Shown: positions 1-13,741 of the stretch, piece after piece
Numbering within the stretch: position 1 is the stretch's first letter
Layout of the letters: each line of letters begins with the position of its first letter
Assembly (NCBI RefSeq): GCF_036324505.1
Contig: NC_086370.1
Coordinates: forward strand, 6,252,512-6,316,511
From: Eleginops maclovinus
Taxonomy: Eukaryota; Chordata; Actinopteri; Perciformes; Eleginopidae
Direction: 5' to 3'
DNA: 64,000 bases
The notes under the pieces: generated by a model
Seen by the model: the letters and a program-made list of their open reading frames with translations, nothing else
Databases searched by the model: none
Told to the model about the DNA's origin: nothing
Position numbers and translations under genes: made by a program

Positions 1-1719
<1,719 letters not shown>

Positions 1720-2196
1720 TGTTATGCCCCTGTCGTTTTTTGTTAGAAACACTGTTCAGTGTCGTTGTTTACTTTGGTTACCATAGCAACTCAGACGTAG
1801 TGCATGCTGGGAGATAGGCTAAGAAGCCGGTTTCTCAGTGCAGTGAATAGCTACGGTTGTGTGAGCCGTGCCGTCTTCAGTTCTTCCGTTATACAGCTAT
1901 TCTTTCTCCCTCTTCGCTAAAGCAACGTCTGTGAGTATATGTTTACACTAACCTATCGAGCAGTGCTGAGTTTGTGTGAGCATTAAAGACTGTTAGCATT
2001 TTGATTGTGTAGCTAAACTGAATTAGCTCTATATTTTACTACTGCCGGATGACAGATTATATTGTTTATAATAATGCGGATATTTTGCTGTATTTTCAGT
2101 TTCACAAGATTCTCAATAAAACTTCATGGAATCAATCACATGCGTCCTGGAGATTATTGGGAGTGTTTATGCTGATTGGGAACGTAGCCCATGACA
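1720..2196 (+). repeat. 5' LTR of the BEL/Pao element
   Basis: About 477 bp running from TGTTATGCCC to CCCATGACA. An AATAAA polyadenylation signal lies at 2115-2120. Its last roughly 63 bp recur at 5652-5708, which fixes the 3' edge of the LTR. The 5' edge is placed at the TG dinucleotide next to the partly matching target duplication. No clear tRNA primer-binding site follows at 2197, so that site is mutated or not recognisable by eye. Confidence 0.8.
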
Positions 2197-2346
2197 GTGA
2201 AAAGACGGCAACACAGCTAACGGGGGCTACGAGGATCACTTCCTACGGAGCTACACCACATCAAGAGATAAGCGGCTAACACTACAGCTTCCAGACAGCT
2301 TCACGCTAGCTTCTTTCTCTTGGTATTGACACAACGCTGATTCGCA

Positions 2347-3794
2347 ATGTCACAACGTAGCAACGGTAGCAAAGGAAATAAAGACGACTCTCAATCTATA
2401 CACTCAGGAGCAGTCGCTCATCTGGTTCATCGTCTAGCTCAAAAAATAGCATAGTCATAGTCAGCGCAAGCTAGAGCAGCACATTCGAAAAAAGAAATTG
2501 AACTGAAAGTGGAGCAAGCACGTATTCAAGCCAATCTTGATGCATTAACTGAAGAAAAAGAAAAAGACGCCGCCATAGCAGAGGCGAATACTCTCATGGC
2601 TGGTGTATTAGACATGGGCTTTGAAGTACGCAGTGAGGCTAGTGACAGGGACCCCCAGTTTATCAAACACCAGCGCACAGCCACCTACGTGTCAGAGCAA
2701 GACAGCCTATACAACATTAGGCCATCAGGCCCAATAGAGGGTAACAACGCTCCTCCAACACTCTACACACTCAAAGAAAGCCAAACTCAAGCTGCTGCTT
2801 CCTCTGCCATCACACCTCACCACTCTCCTCAGGCTCCCCAGACAAGCGGGGCACCAGTACAACAAAGCTTCAAGCAGTCTCCGCACTCCACTCCAGCTCC
2901 TCAGCCTAGTGGAATACCTCCACCGGACCATCAGACCTCCAATCAGCATTGCCCATGTACCTACCTGTTCATGGGACGCCTTACAGAACCAGCCACGACT
3001 ACTCATCAACCAGTGGAGACCTTTTTAGATATATTGCCTGCAACCGTCTGGTGATGTCAGGTCTCAACCCGTACGATGACCAGCCAATGAACTATTGGGC
3101 CTGAAAAATATCATTCGGAAATACTATCGCCGGTCTAGACCTGTCTGCTGCAGAAGAACTCGACCTCCTAACCAAGTAATTGGGAAAAGAGTCAGCAGAA
3201 CAGCTAAGAAGAATAAAACCAGTCAACATCAAGAATCCGAACATTGGACTGCGCATGGCGTGGGAGCGTCTCGATGAACTATGTGGCTCTCCAGAGGTCG
3301 TCGAACAGGCTCTGTTCAACAAACTAGAAAACTTTCCAAAGGTCACAACAAAAGATCCACAGAGTCTCCGGGATCTAGCTGACCTGTTGTCAGAACTACA
3401 GGCCGCCAAGGAAGATGGCTTCCTCACAGGCTTGGCATATTTGGACACCTCTAGAGGAATTAAGCCCATTTTTGAGAAACTCCCATACAACTTACAAGAG
3501 AAGTGGCTATACTTTGGAACAAGATACAAACGTGAACATTCTGTCAGCTTCCCACCTTTCTTTGTACTGGTAGACTTCATCTACACAGAGGCAAAGGCTT
3601 GTGCAGACCCAGGCTTTAACCTCTTCATGCAAGCTCCAACAGAGAAAAAGAGCAAATGGGAGAGGCCCACAAAGACATCTGTATATGTTCATAAGACACA
3701 GGTCTCAGGAACAACCAAGTATGAGCCTAAAGGAGCTAGCTACGAAGTGACCCAAAAGAACATTGCCCCCTGCACCAAAAGCCTCACCCTCTAA
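2347..3794 (+). pseudogene. gag: BEL/Pao gag (N-terminal and DUF1759-like region), frameshifted
   Basis: Gag would form the particle shell. The probable start is the ATG at 2347 (MSQRSNGSKGNKDDSQS). That frame stops near 2452, and two further frames are needed to continue through a charged helix (KKEIELKVEQARIQANLDAL, about 2488-2547), a Pro/Gln/Ser-rich linker (2700-2990), and a well preserved globular part at 3180-3640 with LRDLADLLSELQ and LQEKWLYFGTRY. That last part matches the DUF1759-type gag region of Pao elements. The frame is lost near 3030-3110 and again after 3750. The shifts are indels, consistent with decay and not programmed frameshifting. Confidence 0.85.
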
Positions 3795-3797
3795 GAA

Positions 3798-4080
3798 AAT
3801 TCAGAGGCTTTCGTGAAAAGAGCATAGAGGATCGCAAGCAGCTCTTGAAAGAACACTACATCTGCTTTCGCTGTTGCTCTTCGGCAGAACATCTCGCAAG
3901 GAACTGCACTGCTGAGATAAAATGTACAGAGTGTGAGAGCACTGCTCATGCGACTGCACTACACCCCAACCAACCTACCTGGAGATCTAAGTCGTTCCCT
4001 CCCACTTCAAAGGACAGCGGGGAGGAGGACAAAGCGCATGACCAGGAGGTCAAGTCGACATGCACATAAGTATGCGGGGA
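3798..4080 (+). pseudogene. Gag zinc-knuckle region
   Basis: Read from about 3820, the frame encodes a knuckle starting CFRCCSSAEHLARNC (Cys-x2-Cys-x5-His-x4-Cys) followed by a second, CTECESTAHATALH (Cys-x2-Cys-x4-His-x4-His). Paired knuckles of this kind sit at the gag-pol boundary of Pao elements and bind RNA. The region is in a different frame from the gag part before it and from the protease after it. Confidence 0.85.
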
Positions 4081-4084
4081 AGGT

Positions 4085-4471
4085 CTAAGCGCCAGAGCAT
4101 GTGCCAAGATCTGCCTTGTCAGTGTTTTTCCAAATGGATGCAGAGAGGCCTCCAAGCGGATGTATGCCATACTGGACGAACAGAGTAATCGGTCCCTCGC
4201 TCGGTCTGAGTTCTTCGATGTCTTTGAGATCTCCGGATGCTCCTACTCATACACACTCAAGACTTGTGCGGGACGTACAGAGACAGCGGGGAGGAGAGCC
4301 AGTGGTTACACTATCGAGCCAGTGTACAAGCAACTGAGCATTCCTCTGCCCACACTCCTCGAGTGCAACCAAATCCCTAACGTCCGTGCTGAGATCCCTA
4401 CCCCGGATGCAGCATACCACCATGCTCACCTGAAACGTATAGCTGGCAAAATACCATCTCTCGATCCAGAT
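4085..4471 (+). pseudogene. BEL/Pao aspartic protease region
   Basis: From about 4103 the frame reads ICLVSVFPNG and then the catalytic segment ILDEQSNRSLARSEFF. The Asp of LDEQS is the expected catalytic residue, in the place where most family members have LDDQS. Downstream LKTCAGRTETAGRRASG and LPLPTLLEC fit the rest of the retroviral-like protease fold. It reads without a stop into the linker HAHLKRIAGKIPSLDPD, where the misplaced pol fragment begins. Confidence 0.88.
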
Positions 4472-4798
4472 TGTGTCCTTGGGCGAGCACAGAAGATGCT
4501 TGCAGCTTCTAACCTCAGACTGCACAAAATTGCGTCAAATCGGCTTGCCGTCATCGAAGCATTCCCATCCAAAGATCGTTCCAACGATGTCAACAGCCTA
4601 GATCTCTTCGTCGATGACTTGCCTATCCAACGTAGCCTTGGATTGTTCTGGAACATGCGCAAAGACACCTTCACGTTTCAGATTGAAGATGACAAGAAGC
4701 CGTTCACCCGCAGAGGGGTACTCTCGACAGTGAATAGCCTCTATGACCCTTTAGGGGTCGGAAGTTATAGCTGGCAAAATACCATCCTCGATCCAGAT
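4438..4798 (+). repeat. 34/33-bp direct repeats bracketing a misplaced pol fragment
   Basis: Positions 4438-4471 and 4766-4798 are the same sequence, from TATAGCTGGC to GATCCAGAT, except for one missing base in the second copy. They belong to the linker GKIPSLDPDAKILLLLGRD. Skipping from the end of the first copy to the end of the second restores the normal linker order. Confidence 0.93.
4472..4765 (+). pseudogene. Misplaced post-RT pol fragment (peptidase A17-type region)
   Basis: Encodes GRAQKMLAASNLRLHKIASN, then LPIQRSLGLFWN and RRGVLSTVNSLYDPLG. In intact Pao elements these motifs lie C-terminal to the reverse transcriptase palm, well downstream. Here they sit between protease and RT, in the same frame as the protease. 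The fragment is about 294 bp and lies exactly between the two linker repeats. The position is certain from the sequence; the downstream origin is from knowledge of the family. Confidence 0.88.
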
Positions 4799-5651
4799 GC
4801 CAAGATACTCCTCCTATTGGGTAGGGACAGTCTTGCAGGTTCACAAGTTTTCGAGAGCAGATAAGCGGCACAGGAAATGCACCGTTCGCTCAAAGGCTTG
4901 ACCTAGGATGGGTCGTCATCGGTGACGTTTGCCTTGGAGGCGCTCACAGACCACTGGAGGCGAGAAGCTACAAAACAGCCATCTTAGAGAACGGTCGCAC
5001 AAGCCATCTCCAACCACGCAACAACAAGATCACGGTCAAAGAGACGTTCAGTCAAGCACCTAAACATCTGGCATTAAACCCCACGTATGGCTCAGCGACA
5101 TTCATTCGAGGCAGCCTGGGACAAACCATCTTCGCACGTACTCCTGACGACCACAGACTTGCTCCATCCATAGAAGATTTGAAGTTTCTTCAGATAATGG
5201 ATGCTGAGTGCCACCAGGACAGCTCCAAAAGTTGGGTTGCACCTTTACCTTTTCGGTCGCCAAGGCAGCGGCTGCCCAACAACAGGAAACAGGCTTTCAA
5301 CCGTCTTGTATCACTCCACCGCTCACTGGAAAAACGGCAGCAGATGAAAGCCCACTTCCTAGAGCTTATGGAGAAGATGCTTAAGAGAGCGCATGCAGAG
5401 GTTGCCCCGCCAACAAAACCTGAACAGCAGAGCTGGTACCTGCCCCTGTTCGGCGTGTATCATCCCAGGAAGCCAGATAAGATCCGCGTGGTCTTCGACA
5501 GCAGCGCATCGTGTGGAGGAGTATCGCTCAACAATGTTTTGCTCACTGGCCCCGACCTTAATAATAGCCTACTAGGCATTCTCATGAGGTTCAGGAAGGA
5601 ACAAGTAGCGATCACTGCTGACATCGAGCACATGTTCCACTGCTTTGTCGT
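4766..5651 (+). pseudogene. pol: BEL/Pao linker and N-terminal reverse transcriptase, truncated
   Basis: After a one-base shift in a T run near 4848, an open frame runs to the 3' LTR stub. It has the pre-RT linker (RLDLGWVVIGDVCLGGAHRP; LAPSIEDLKFLQIMDAE; WVAPLPFRSPRQ) and RT motifs WYLPLFGVYHP (from 5433), IRVVFDSSA and ADIEHMFHCFVV (5617-5650), the last carrying the first catalytic Asp. The coding region stops there. The YxDD box, thumb, RNase H and integrase are gone, and the next bases are LTR sequence. Confidence 0.9.
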
Positions 5652-5708
5652 AATCACATGCGAGATTATTGGGAGTGTTTATGCTGATTGGGAACGTAGC
5701 CCATGACA
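5652..5708 (+). repeat. 3' LTR stub of the BEL/Pao element
   Basis: Fifty-seven bases from AATCACATGCG to CCCATGACA repeat the end of the 5' LTR (2134-2196), apart from a 6-bp gap after ATGCG. Everything upstream of this in the 3' LTR is missing. It joins directly to RT coding sequence. Confidence 0.9.
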
Positions 5709-6900
5709 ATTTCATTTAGCCACTTGTTAGCAACCGCTGTTTTTATAACACATAAAAGCTTTGTAAATTCACAAGTGGGATTTGTACTGACGTACTTTAT
5801 GAGAAAACTTGAAAATATCTGGAGCTTGTGTGTTTCGTTTCATCTATACAACGTTTTGATCAAAGACATTTTTTTTTGTGTATGATTTGTGCGAAGTTAT
5901 TAAATAACATCTTGAAGACAGTTAGATCAACAACTCATCTTTTCATAAAATTATCCAAAAGCAAATTTTTCTATTGGCAAATACGAATTAATAATAAAAA
6001 GAATGTTTAAATGTATATAGCAATATATGGCCCAGTAGTCATAAAACATCAATATTATTCAAGGCAAAATATGATCAGAAAATCATGAAAATCTGATGGA
6101 AATGTAACAATAAAACTCTGAAAATGTGCAGGTGAAACACTGGAAATAATAATGAAAATACTGGAAAAGTTGAAGCGTCAAGTTAAATGGGAAGCTTAAA
6201 TTAAAATGCTTTAAAGTAACAATTAAACATACAGTATGATGCTAGCACTCTATTGACTAAGACAGGATCGCTTCAGCCTTTTTATGTTTTACTTTGATTC
6301 AATGTATCAGCACCGATATGAACAAGCAAAGAAAAGGTGTTTCTGTGTTTGGAGCTGGGTGGGCCGGCTCAGTGTCATGTGTTGTGTGACGCCGGAGGTT
6401 GGCTCCACCATGTGTGTTTGGCATTAGCCTGCCAGGGCACCACTGTAAACTACACCCTTCTTGCCTTGGATCCTGTCCATCCAGATACACCACTATTCCC
6501 CACTGCCAGCTATGGCACAGACAGCTGAACATTTGTAACGCTGAAAAATACATGTTGGTTAACTAGAACAAAAGCATTGGCGGGGTGGTTTTGATAAGTT
6601 GGGTTCTAGTTCTTTTTCAGAGAAGAGTCCAAGATTGTAGGTTGAAGATAAGAACAACTGAAATGAGGGACAAGACTGCAAACATGTTTTAATTAGAGAA
6701 TATAAAGTTATTGAAGATAAACTATGCATCTTGTAACCGGACCAAAGATTTTAAGTTGTTTTTTCGTTGCTCTGTTCCTCTTGTGGTTCTGAGCTCCATC
6801 CCTGGGAAGGACTTGTAAACTATTCTTAATAATTACCAATGACAGAATGAACTGCAACACCTCTCTACTGTGGAAATGATAACTACAACTTTACTAGAAT
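5709..6900. other. AT-rich DNA, no gene recognised
   Basis: Begins with the downstream target-site bases ATTTC. A somewhat GC-richer patch at 6340-6540 has open frames on both strands, but neither shows a domain or conserved motif that I recognise. Confidence 0.5.
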
Positions 6901-6962
6901 AAGCCAGTGTGCCTGGCTAGCAAACAAGAGGTCCTGTGTTCAAATCCTAGCAATATCTGTTT
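6901..6962 (+). repeat. tRNA-derived fragment
   Basis: It contains a box-A-like TGGCTAGC and a box-B-like GTGTTCAAATCC at tRNA-like spacing, followed by a T6 run at 6960-6965 that could end Pol III transcription. The 5' half does not fold into a convincing tRNA. It is more likely the head of a SINE than a tRNA gene. Confidence 0.35.
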
Positions 6963-6984
6963 TTTATATTCTTAGAATAACATT

Positions 6985-7130
6985 GGGCGGCCCTGGCTCA
7001 GGGGGTTAATGGACGTCTACCAATTGGATGGTCAGTGGTCCATAGTCCATGGGGCAAGTTACTAAACCCCAAATCATGTAGGCATGTCTACGGTATGCAA
7101 GTGTATGTAAGTTGCTTTGGAAGCATTGTG
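6985..7130 (+). mobile_element. tRNA-derived SINE, 3'-truncated
   Basis: Starts GGGCGGCCCTGGCTCAGGGG, a box-A head common to teleost SINEs, with a decayed box B near 7030 (GGTCAGTGGTCC). The body retains GGGCAAGTTACTAAACCCCA, a decayed form of the usual SINE body sequence. No tail is visible. A second box-B-like motif (GTGGGTTCTATCC) lies just downstream near 7186. Confidence 0.65.
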
Positions 7131-8142
<1,012 letters not shown>

Positions 8143-8427
8143 TGAGCGCTGACAGTCCCTTGAACTGTTGACAATAAGTTGATGGGCTAAAGCCTCCAGT
8201 AAACATCTCTGCTGCCACCTCTGCCCAGATGGAGCTACTTAGAACACACACACACACTTTCCACGCCTGAGTTTCATTAGTCAGTGTGTTTATGTCTGCG
8301 TTCATGTGGCCTGGCGAAGAAATCCCCCCTGTTCCACTGCCCTCTTTGGTTGGGTTTTTTTTTTTTTTACCTGAGCAAAAAGCACGGAGAGAGAGTGACC
8401 ACAATCAACGTTTCATGTGTGGACAGC

Positions 8428-8428
<1 letters not shown>

Positions 8429-8476
<48 letters not shown>
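8429..8476 (+). repeat. (TG)24 microsatellite
   Basis: A perfect tract of 48 bp, opposite in strand sense to the tract at 8041. Confidence 0.98.
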
Positions 8477-8478
<2 letters not shown>

Positions 8479-8594
8479 AGGGCAATGAGTCACCTTTGAT
8501 GTTAAAACACATAGTACATGCTGTTCTCATTTCTGATCCCACCCTTCTTACCACGCTGACATCGCCGGCCAGCAGCCCCAGGGCAGATGGCATC

Positions 8595-8737
<143 letters not shown>

Positions 8738-8865
8738 CAATACAGCGAGAAAAAACAGTTGACCGACGGGTCGCCGGCCCTAGACAAGCTTAATTTTTTA
8801 ACAATTAATCTCTTTCAGCCATGACCGTCAGAATCATTCTAAAAACTCTTTCACGCACCTCATCT

Positions 8866-8868
<3 letters not shown>

Positions 8869-8944
<76 letters not shown>

Positions 8945-8947
8945 ACA
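8869..8947 (+). repeat. (AC)n microsatellite with one AG variant
   Basis: About 79 bp, with a single CAGACA interruption at the 3' end. Confidence 0.97.
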
Positions 8948-9067
8948 GGCATCAAACCACTATGTCTGTGTGTGTTAATCTGAGATGTGAATATGAGGAG
9001 ATTAGATGGACCCAGGGATTAAAATATGGCCTTTACCTCAGAGGATCTGTTCCTGCAGGGACAGCCT

Positions 9068-9068
<1 letters not shown>

Positions 9069-9114
<46 letters not shown>
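9069..9114 (+). repeat. (AC)23 microsatellite
   Basis: A perfect 46-bp tract. A shorter AC11 tract follows at 9269-9290. Confidence 0.97.
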
Positions 9115-9116
<2 letters not shown>

Positions 9117-9290
9117 GCCACTCTGAAAGGTCCAAAAAAAGAGAAATGTTTGGATCAAAGCGCACAAACCAGTAACCAGAGAAAGCACATAATATGTATT
9201 CCTAACAGACAAAGAGAGAATGAAAGACAGATGTGAGTGTAGGAATGATGGAAGAGAACAAGAAAGTGACACACACACACACACACACAC

Positions 9291-10243
9291 GTAGCGCACA
9301 AACACAATGACTGAGCAGTCAAGTAAAACATTAACTTGTTGTTTCTTATTAATGAGTACTCACACACACATGACTTAAAATACACAACAACCCCTTACAT
9401 GCTGACATTGTATTTCACAAATCAAAAGGCTATGTATAAATATCCAAGTCCAAGTGAAATCACAAACATAATCTCTTTCCGCAGCCACAAGTCATGTGGA
9501 AAGTGTTTTTCCTGTCCTGTCTGCAGTGAAATAAATCTCTTTGACAAGATAGAAAATATATTATTGGAATATATTATGCATAATGTTACCATGCTTTTGT
9601 TTTTAAGTCTGCAGCTTTGTTTGCATTGTGTTTCTGGCCTCAGTCCAGCTGGTATACAGTGCTATCAACTGATGATAGAGAAGTAATTAAGAGTGATTGA
9701 GAGTCACTGAGCTATACAATTGTAGAATTTTTGGATTTGATGAAATCATAAATACAACAAAACTAATACAAAATACATTATGTAATTTATAGACAAATAT
9801 TTAAAGTACTTCAAATGAAATAAAAATGACATGATTTCATAAATCCTTCAAGACAAAAACCATTTAATAATTCCTAAAGAAATATTATAAGTATTAGAAA
9901 TGTATTAAATGTATTAAATTAATATTTGTGCACTTTTTTTGTTCATGGTGTATCCATGTGTGTGTGTGTGTGTCCACTCAGCGTCGTGCTGGGCTACATG
10001 AGGAGACAGGGAGCATGTTGGAGCTGACAAGGCCTGTAGGGTCAACATCAAGCCAAATCAACTGCACAGGGGATCAACCACTGCTCCGGCTCTGTCAAAT
10101 TAGGGCACCGCGCCAACACACACAAACACACACGGACACACGGACATGCACACAAACAGCTGTCAGGCACACACACACACTCGTGACTGCCCACTGCCCC
10201 GGAAACATCAGAGCACATCTCTGCCCTGAGGTGAGAATTGCAC
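9291..10243. other. AT-rich DNA then mixed CA-rich DNA, no gene
   Basis: 9700-9950 is strongly AT-rich. 10113-10185 has several short CA runs separated by GG/GC steps. No coding or named repeat signal is seen. Confidence 0.55.
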
Positions 10244-10290
10244 TGTGTGTGTGTGTGTGTGTGTGTGTGGGGGGGGGGGGAGGGGGGGGG
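10244..10290 (+). repeat. (GT)13 joined to a G tract
   Basis: The GT tract passes directly into two G runs (10269-10280 and 10282-10290) split by one A. Such composite tracts can form G-quadruplex or Z-DNA structures and are prone to assembly error. Confidence 0.93.
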
Positions 10291-10437
10291 TCACAGGGTC
10301 TGTGTGGTGATTGCTGGAACATAGTGGCTGAGCAGCATGATGTTTGTGTTGGTTTGTACATGCGCGTGTGTAGGTGGGGACATACTTTTGCGGAAAATAT
10401 GTGTTAAGCGATGTTTGGACTTTGGTGAGACATTTCT

Positions 10438-10549
<112 letters not shown>

Positions 10550-10634
10550 ATACAAATATTGTTCAAGTGCTTGCATGTGTAGTTATATCTTTGTCTTGGC
10601 ATTTATTATGTTTATATACAGTGTTCTTAAGACA

Positions 10635-10682
10635 TTGTGTGTGTGTGTGTGTGTGTGTGGGTGTGGGTGTGCATGTGTGTGT
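10635..10682 (+). repeat. Imperfect GT tract
   Basis: GT units with GGG and GCATG interruptions. Its 3' flank (GTGTGGTTATATCTTTGTC) resembles the 3' flank of the previous tract. Confidence 0.92.
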
Positions 10683-13594
10683 CAGCGTGTGCTGTTGTTT
10701 GGAGTTGTCTCTTGCAAGTGTGGTTATATCTTTGTCCCGGTTTAATATGTATATATCTATACAAATGCGTGTGTGTGTGTCTGTGTGTCTGTGTGTTATG
10801 CCCCAGGGGTGTCATCAGCGGGGCAGTTAATGGGCATCTGTGCGTGGTCCAGTGGAAGCCAGCCGGCTAACTGGGCCACCTCTGCCAGCTGTGCCACTGG
10901 ATGCCCGGTCTGCACTTCATCAGCATCATCATTATTTCAGCTACACACTTTGCCCCGACCGGCCGCCCTCATCACTCTAACCCCACCCATCCATCTCTAC
11001 CTCCCCTTCCTTGTAGAATACATGAAATAAAAGGGTTTCTACAATGTTGAGGACCAAAGAAATTCTTGACAGCTGAAGGACGAGATCATTGTGGACATAT
11101 TGGCTGGTCTCGTGTCCGCAAGGCAGTGCTACACACAAAAAAAGCCAACAGCTATACATGGCAAAGTCCAAGCCCTGTTATGCTTATAGCATTGACATGA
11201 GCTGATAAGGAATCATGACATGGAAATGTTTAGATCTTTATTCTCTAATTAAAGCTAACCGAGTATTTCTCCCAAACTTTAGTTGGTTCTTCGGCATGTT
11301 TTTTAAGGAATATCCTCATTGAGAACCCTAGGACCCTGCTGGTTTATTATTAAAGCTTCTGTGACAGAAAAGGAAGAGCAAGATTTGGTCCACATTGTCA
11401 TTAAAATAAACAGAGTCCAGACAAGGGGTAGTACAGCATATAAATAAGACCAATCACTCCACCCATTCACAGCACCTCAAAGTTCTCCATGTTCTCTGTT
11501 CAGATGTCAGTTGTGCATTGAGATGGTAAAACCGTTCACCCCCATGAAGAGTCATGTCTGAATGTATGATGTCACTTTACCAACTTCACATATACAAATA
11601 ATTGTGGAATTGTTTCCAAGAAAAGCCTTCTGACTTGGCTTCACCGTCATAGCAGGCCAACTCTTACACAAAGATACTGTATCTCATTTAGAAATGGTGC
11701 TGGTGCATCTTCAACAGAACAGGGCCAACCCAAGAGAAAGACTGCATTGGTGAGTAGAACATTTTCTAAAAAATATGGTGTACCATACAATGAAGTACCA
11801 AATACCCTGAAACCTGTGGTGTACCCTGAACCAGTCACACAAGGAATGGGTCATCGGTCAAAGGCCATGGAAATATCAAGTCAGGTACAATCTGCCCCTC
11901 ATATACAGTAAGGCCTGTTATACCTTGACCAAAGCTCCATATTGTCAAGATAACAACTATGCCACCTTCACACACCGCCATATTCCTGTCACTAGTTTCT
12001 CTGTGTCTCAGAGGCTGTTGACAGCAGGTTATAAAGAACAAATTGAATTGTCCTGGGTGAAGCTGGAGGTCACCCAGAGGTTAGTCAGTCTCCAGTGTTT
12101 CTTCTCCTCTGTCCACTGAGGTGTTGATAACTCACCCACTGGGCAATTTCCTCCGGTCGACACCTGCTCAAGCATTGTTGTAAATGACTGAAGATTATGG
12201 ACTTTCATTGTCTTTGTCATTCAACCAAGCTTTTGCTACATTAAAACAAAACACAATAATCATAAAACACTTTGATTGGTCCAATTAAGTCAAGCAGATG
12301 TAATACACTTTTTAACTTTGTTGATTTGGCTTTCAATAACATGGTACTTACAGCAGGGCATTTATAACTTATATGTTATAATTTATATTGTAGATTTTGC
12401 ATTTACATTGCATAAAAGGCTTGAAACTTGAATTTGTGAAACTTTTAACTGATATATTATAAAGGGTGGTTGGATTATGGGTCTGTGAGGATACATTTTC
12501 TGTTGCCTTGTTTTGGAATTAAGCCCTATCCGTTCGGGTGTTCAAATATTGAACCACATGTCAGGAAAACATCATAGTCCCATAACATAAATGCCGATTG
12601 CATGTTTTGAAATTCCATTGCCTAATTCTAAAACATATATAACTGTCTAGGGAGGATATTAGATGCAATACATATCATATCATTAACATTTGTCCTTATT
12701 GTATATTTCACATTTAGATTTTGCATCCATCATTATTGACATTGGCTTTGACGACTTATATTTGGTGTATGCATGACGTTTTATGAGATGTGTGTGTGTG
12801 TTACTTTAAGATATTCTGCATTCATCAAAATGCACTGATATAAATCAATGTTGCCAAGAACTTAAGTTAAGCCACAGCTCACCTGTTCTCCACGCGTTCA
12901 ACTTTTTATGTTATATTTTTGTGTTGTGAATGTCTTTGAGATCCTTAATCCTCCCTTTCTCCTTACTGGGCAGTTTATTATTCTTCGTTACTCAAGGTTC
13001 ATGTTGTCGAGCAGTATTTCAGTCGTTGGCTTTTCTGGACAGAGATCTCGGAAGTTGTTTCTGGGATTTGCAGGAGCCACTGCGACCACCACTGGAGCCA
13101 CAGCTCCCTTCACCTTCAACAACTTATCGAGATCCTCTCCGAGCCCTTGGTATGTTCAATCTTATCATGTTCCCTGTTCCGGATGTTGCTGTAAGATGCC
13201 TTATTTTTGCTAATTTTCGACCAACATGTTGTCCGTTTGGTGAGCCATCACTATTTTATCAGTCTGTATCTGGTTGTCCCACAGGATTTTAGCTTTTTTC
13301 AAAAATATATACAATATCTATACAGTACATGGCTATGCCATATGTGGTTTGAACCATCAATCTATCAATTTCTTCATTTCTAATCATGCTATCTCACTAC
13401 CCAGTGTGCTCTTGGCAGGAAAATAATAATCTTGCTGACCCAACAACTGGACCTTGTTCCATCATGGCATCCAAGTTCAAGCTGTTGTCTGGGAGGTCGG
13501 AGAGCACAATACAGTGCAGGACTCTGGTGGGAAAAGAGAAGACATACAATGTTTACACCAATGAGGCTTAGTGCTCAAACGTCCATAAGACATG
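10683..13594. other. Single-copy DNA, no gene recognised
   Basis: I see no element I can name in these 2.9 kb. Frames of up to 120 codons near 12908-13292 lack domains and have an amino-acid composition typical of non-coding DNA. A short GT tract is at 12789-12801. Confidence 0.5.
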
Positions 13595-13665
13595 GGCTCA
13601 CGGGAGTCAAACCTACAACCTGTCAGTGTAATGGAATGGTCACTTTTAGCCAGCTGGCCTTCAAA
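13595..13665 (-). repeat. Possible tRNA-derived SINE head
   Basis: On the minus strand, GCCAGCTGGCTAAAAGTGACC followed by AGGTTTGACTCCC looks like a box A/box B pair. The spacing is tRNA-like but the cloverleaf is poor. Confidence 0.3.
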
Positions 13666-13681
13666 TTGAATGCAGTCCGTG

Positions 13682-13684
<3 letters not shown>

Positions 13685-13739
<55 letters not shown>
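13685..13739 (+). repeat. (GT)27 microsatellite
   Basis: A perfect tract of about 54 bp. A looser GT-rich run follows at 13979-14020. Confidence 0.96.

Positions 13740-13741
<2 letters not shown>

Larger units (their letters stand above)
1720..5708 (+). mobile_element. Defective BEL/Pao LTR retrotransposon
   Basis: The order is 5' LTR, gag, CCHC-type zinc knuckles, aspartic protease, linker and N-terminal reverse transcriptase, then an abrupt jump to the last 57 bp of the LTR. The protease motif (LDEQSNRSLARSEFF) and RT motifs (WYLPLFGVYHP, IRVVFDSSA, ADIEHMF) are typical of the Pao branch. The rest of RT with its catalytic YxDD box, RNase H, integrase and most of the 3' LTR are absent, so the copy cannot move by itself. 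Five bases before the element (GTTTC) match four of the five after it (ATTTC), consistent with a decayed 5-bp target-site duplication. Frameshifts and stops are scattered through gag and pol. Part of downstream pol is misplaced at 4472-4765. Confidence 0.93.

Noticed and set aside
2725..3580. Antisense open frames at 2725-3009 and 3092-3580
   Set aside because: They lie opposite the retrotransposon gag frame, which carries the recognisable protein motifs; the antisense frames are shadows.
6901..6962. Possible functional tRNA gene with T6 terminator
   Set aside because: Box-B-like motif is good but the acceptor and D arms do not pair; a SINE-derived fragment is more likely.
12908..13292. Overlapping 101- and 120-codon frames
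   Set aside because: Two frames over the same DNA with no conserved motif and no splice context.
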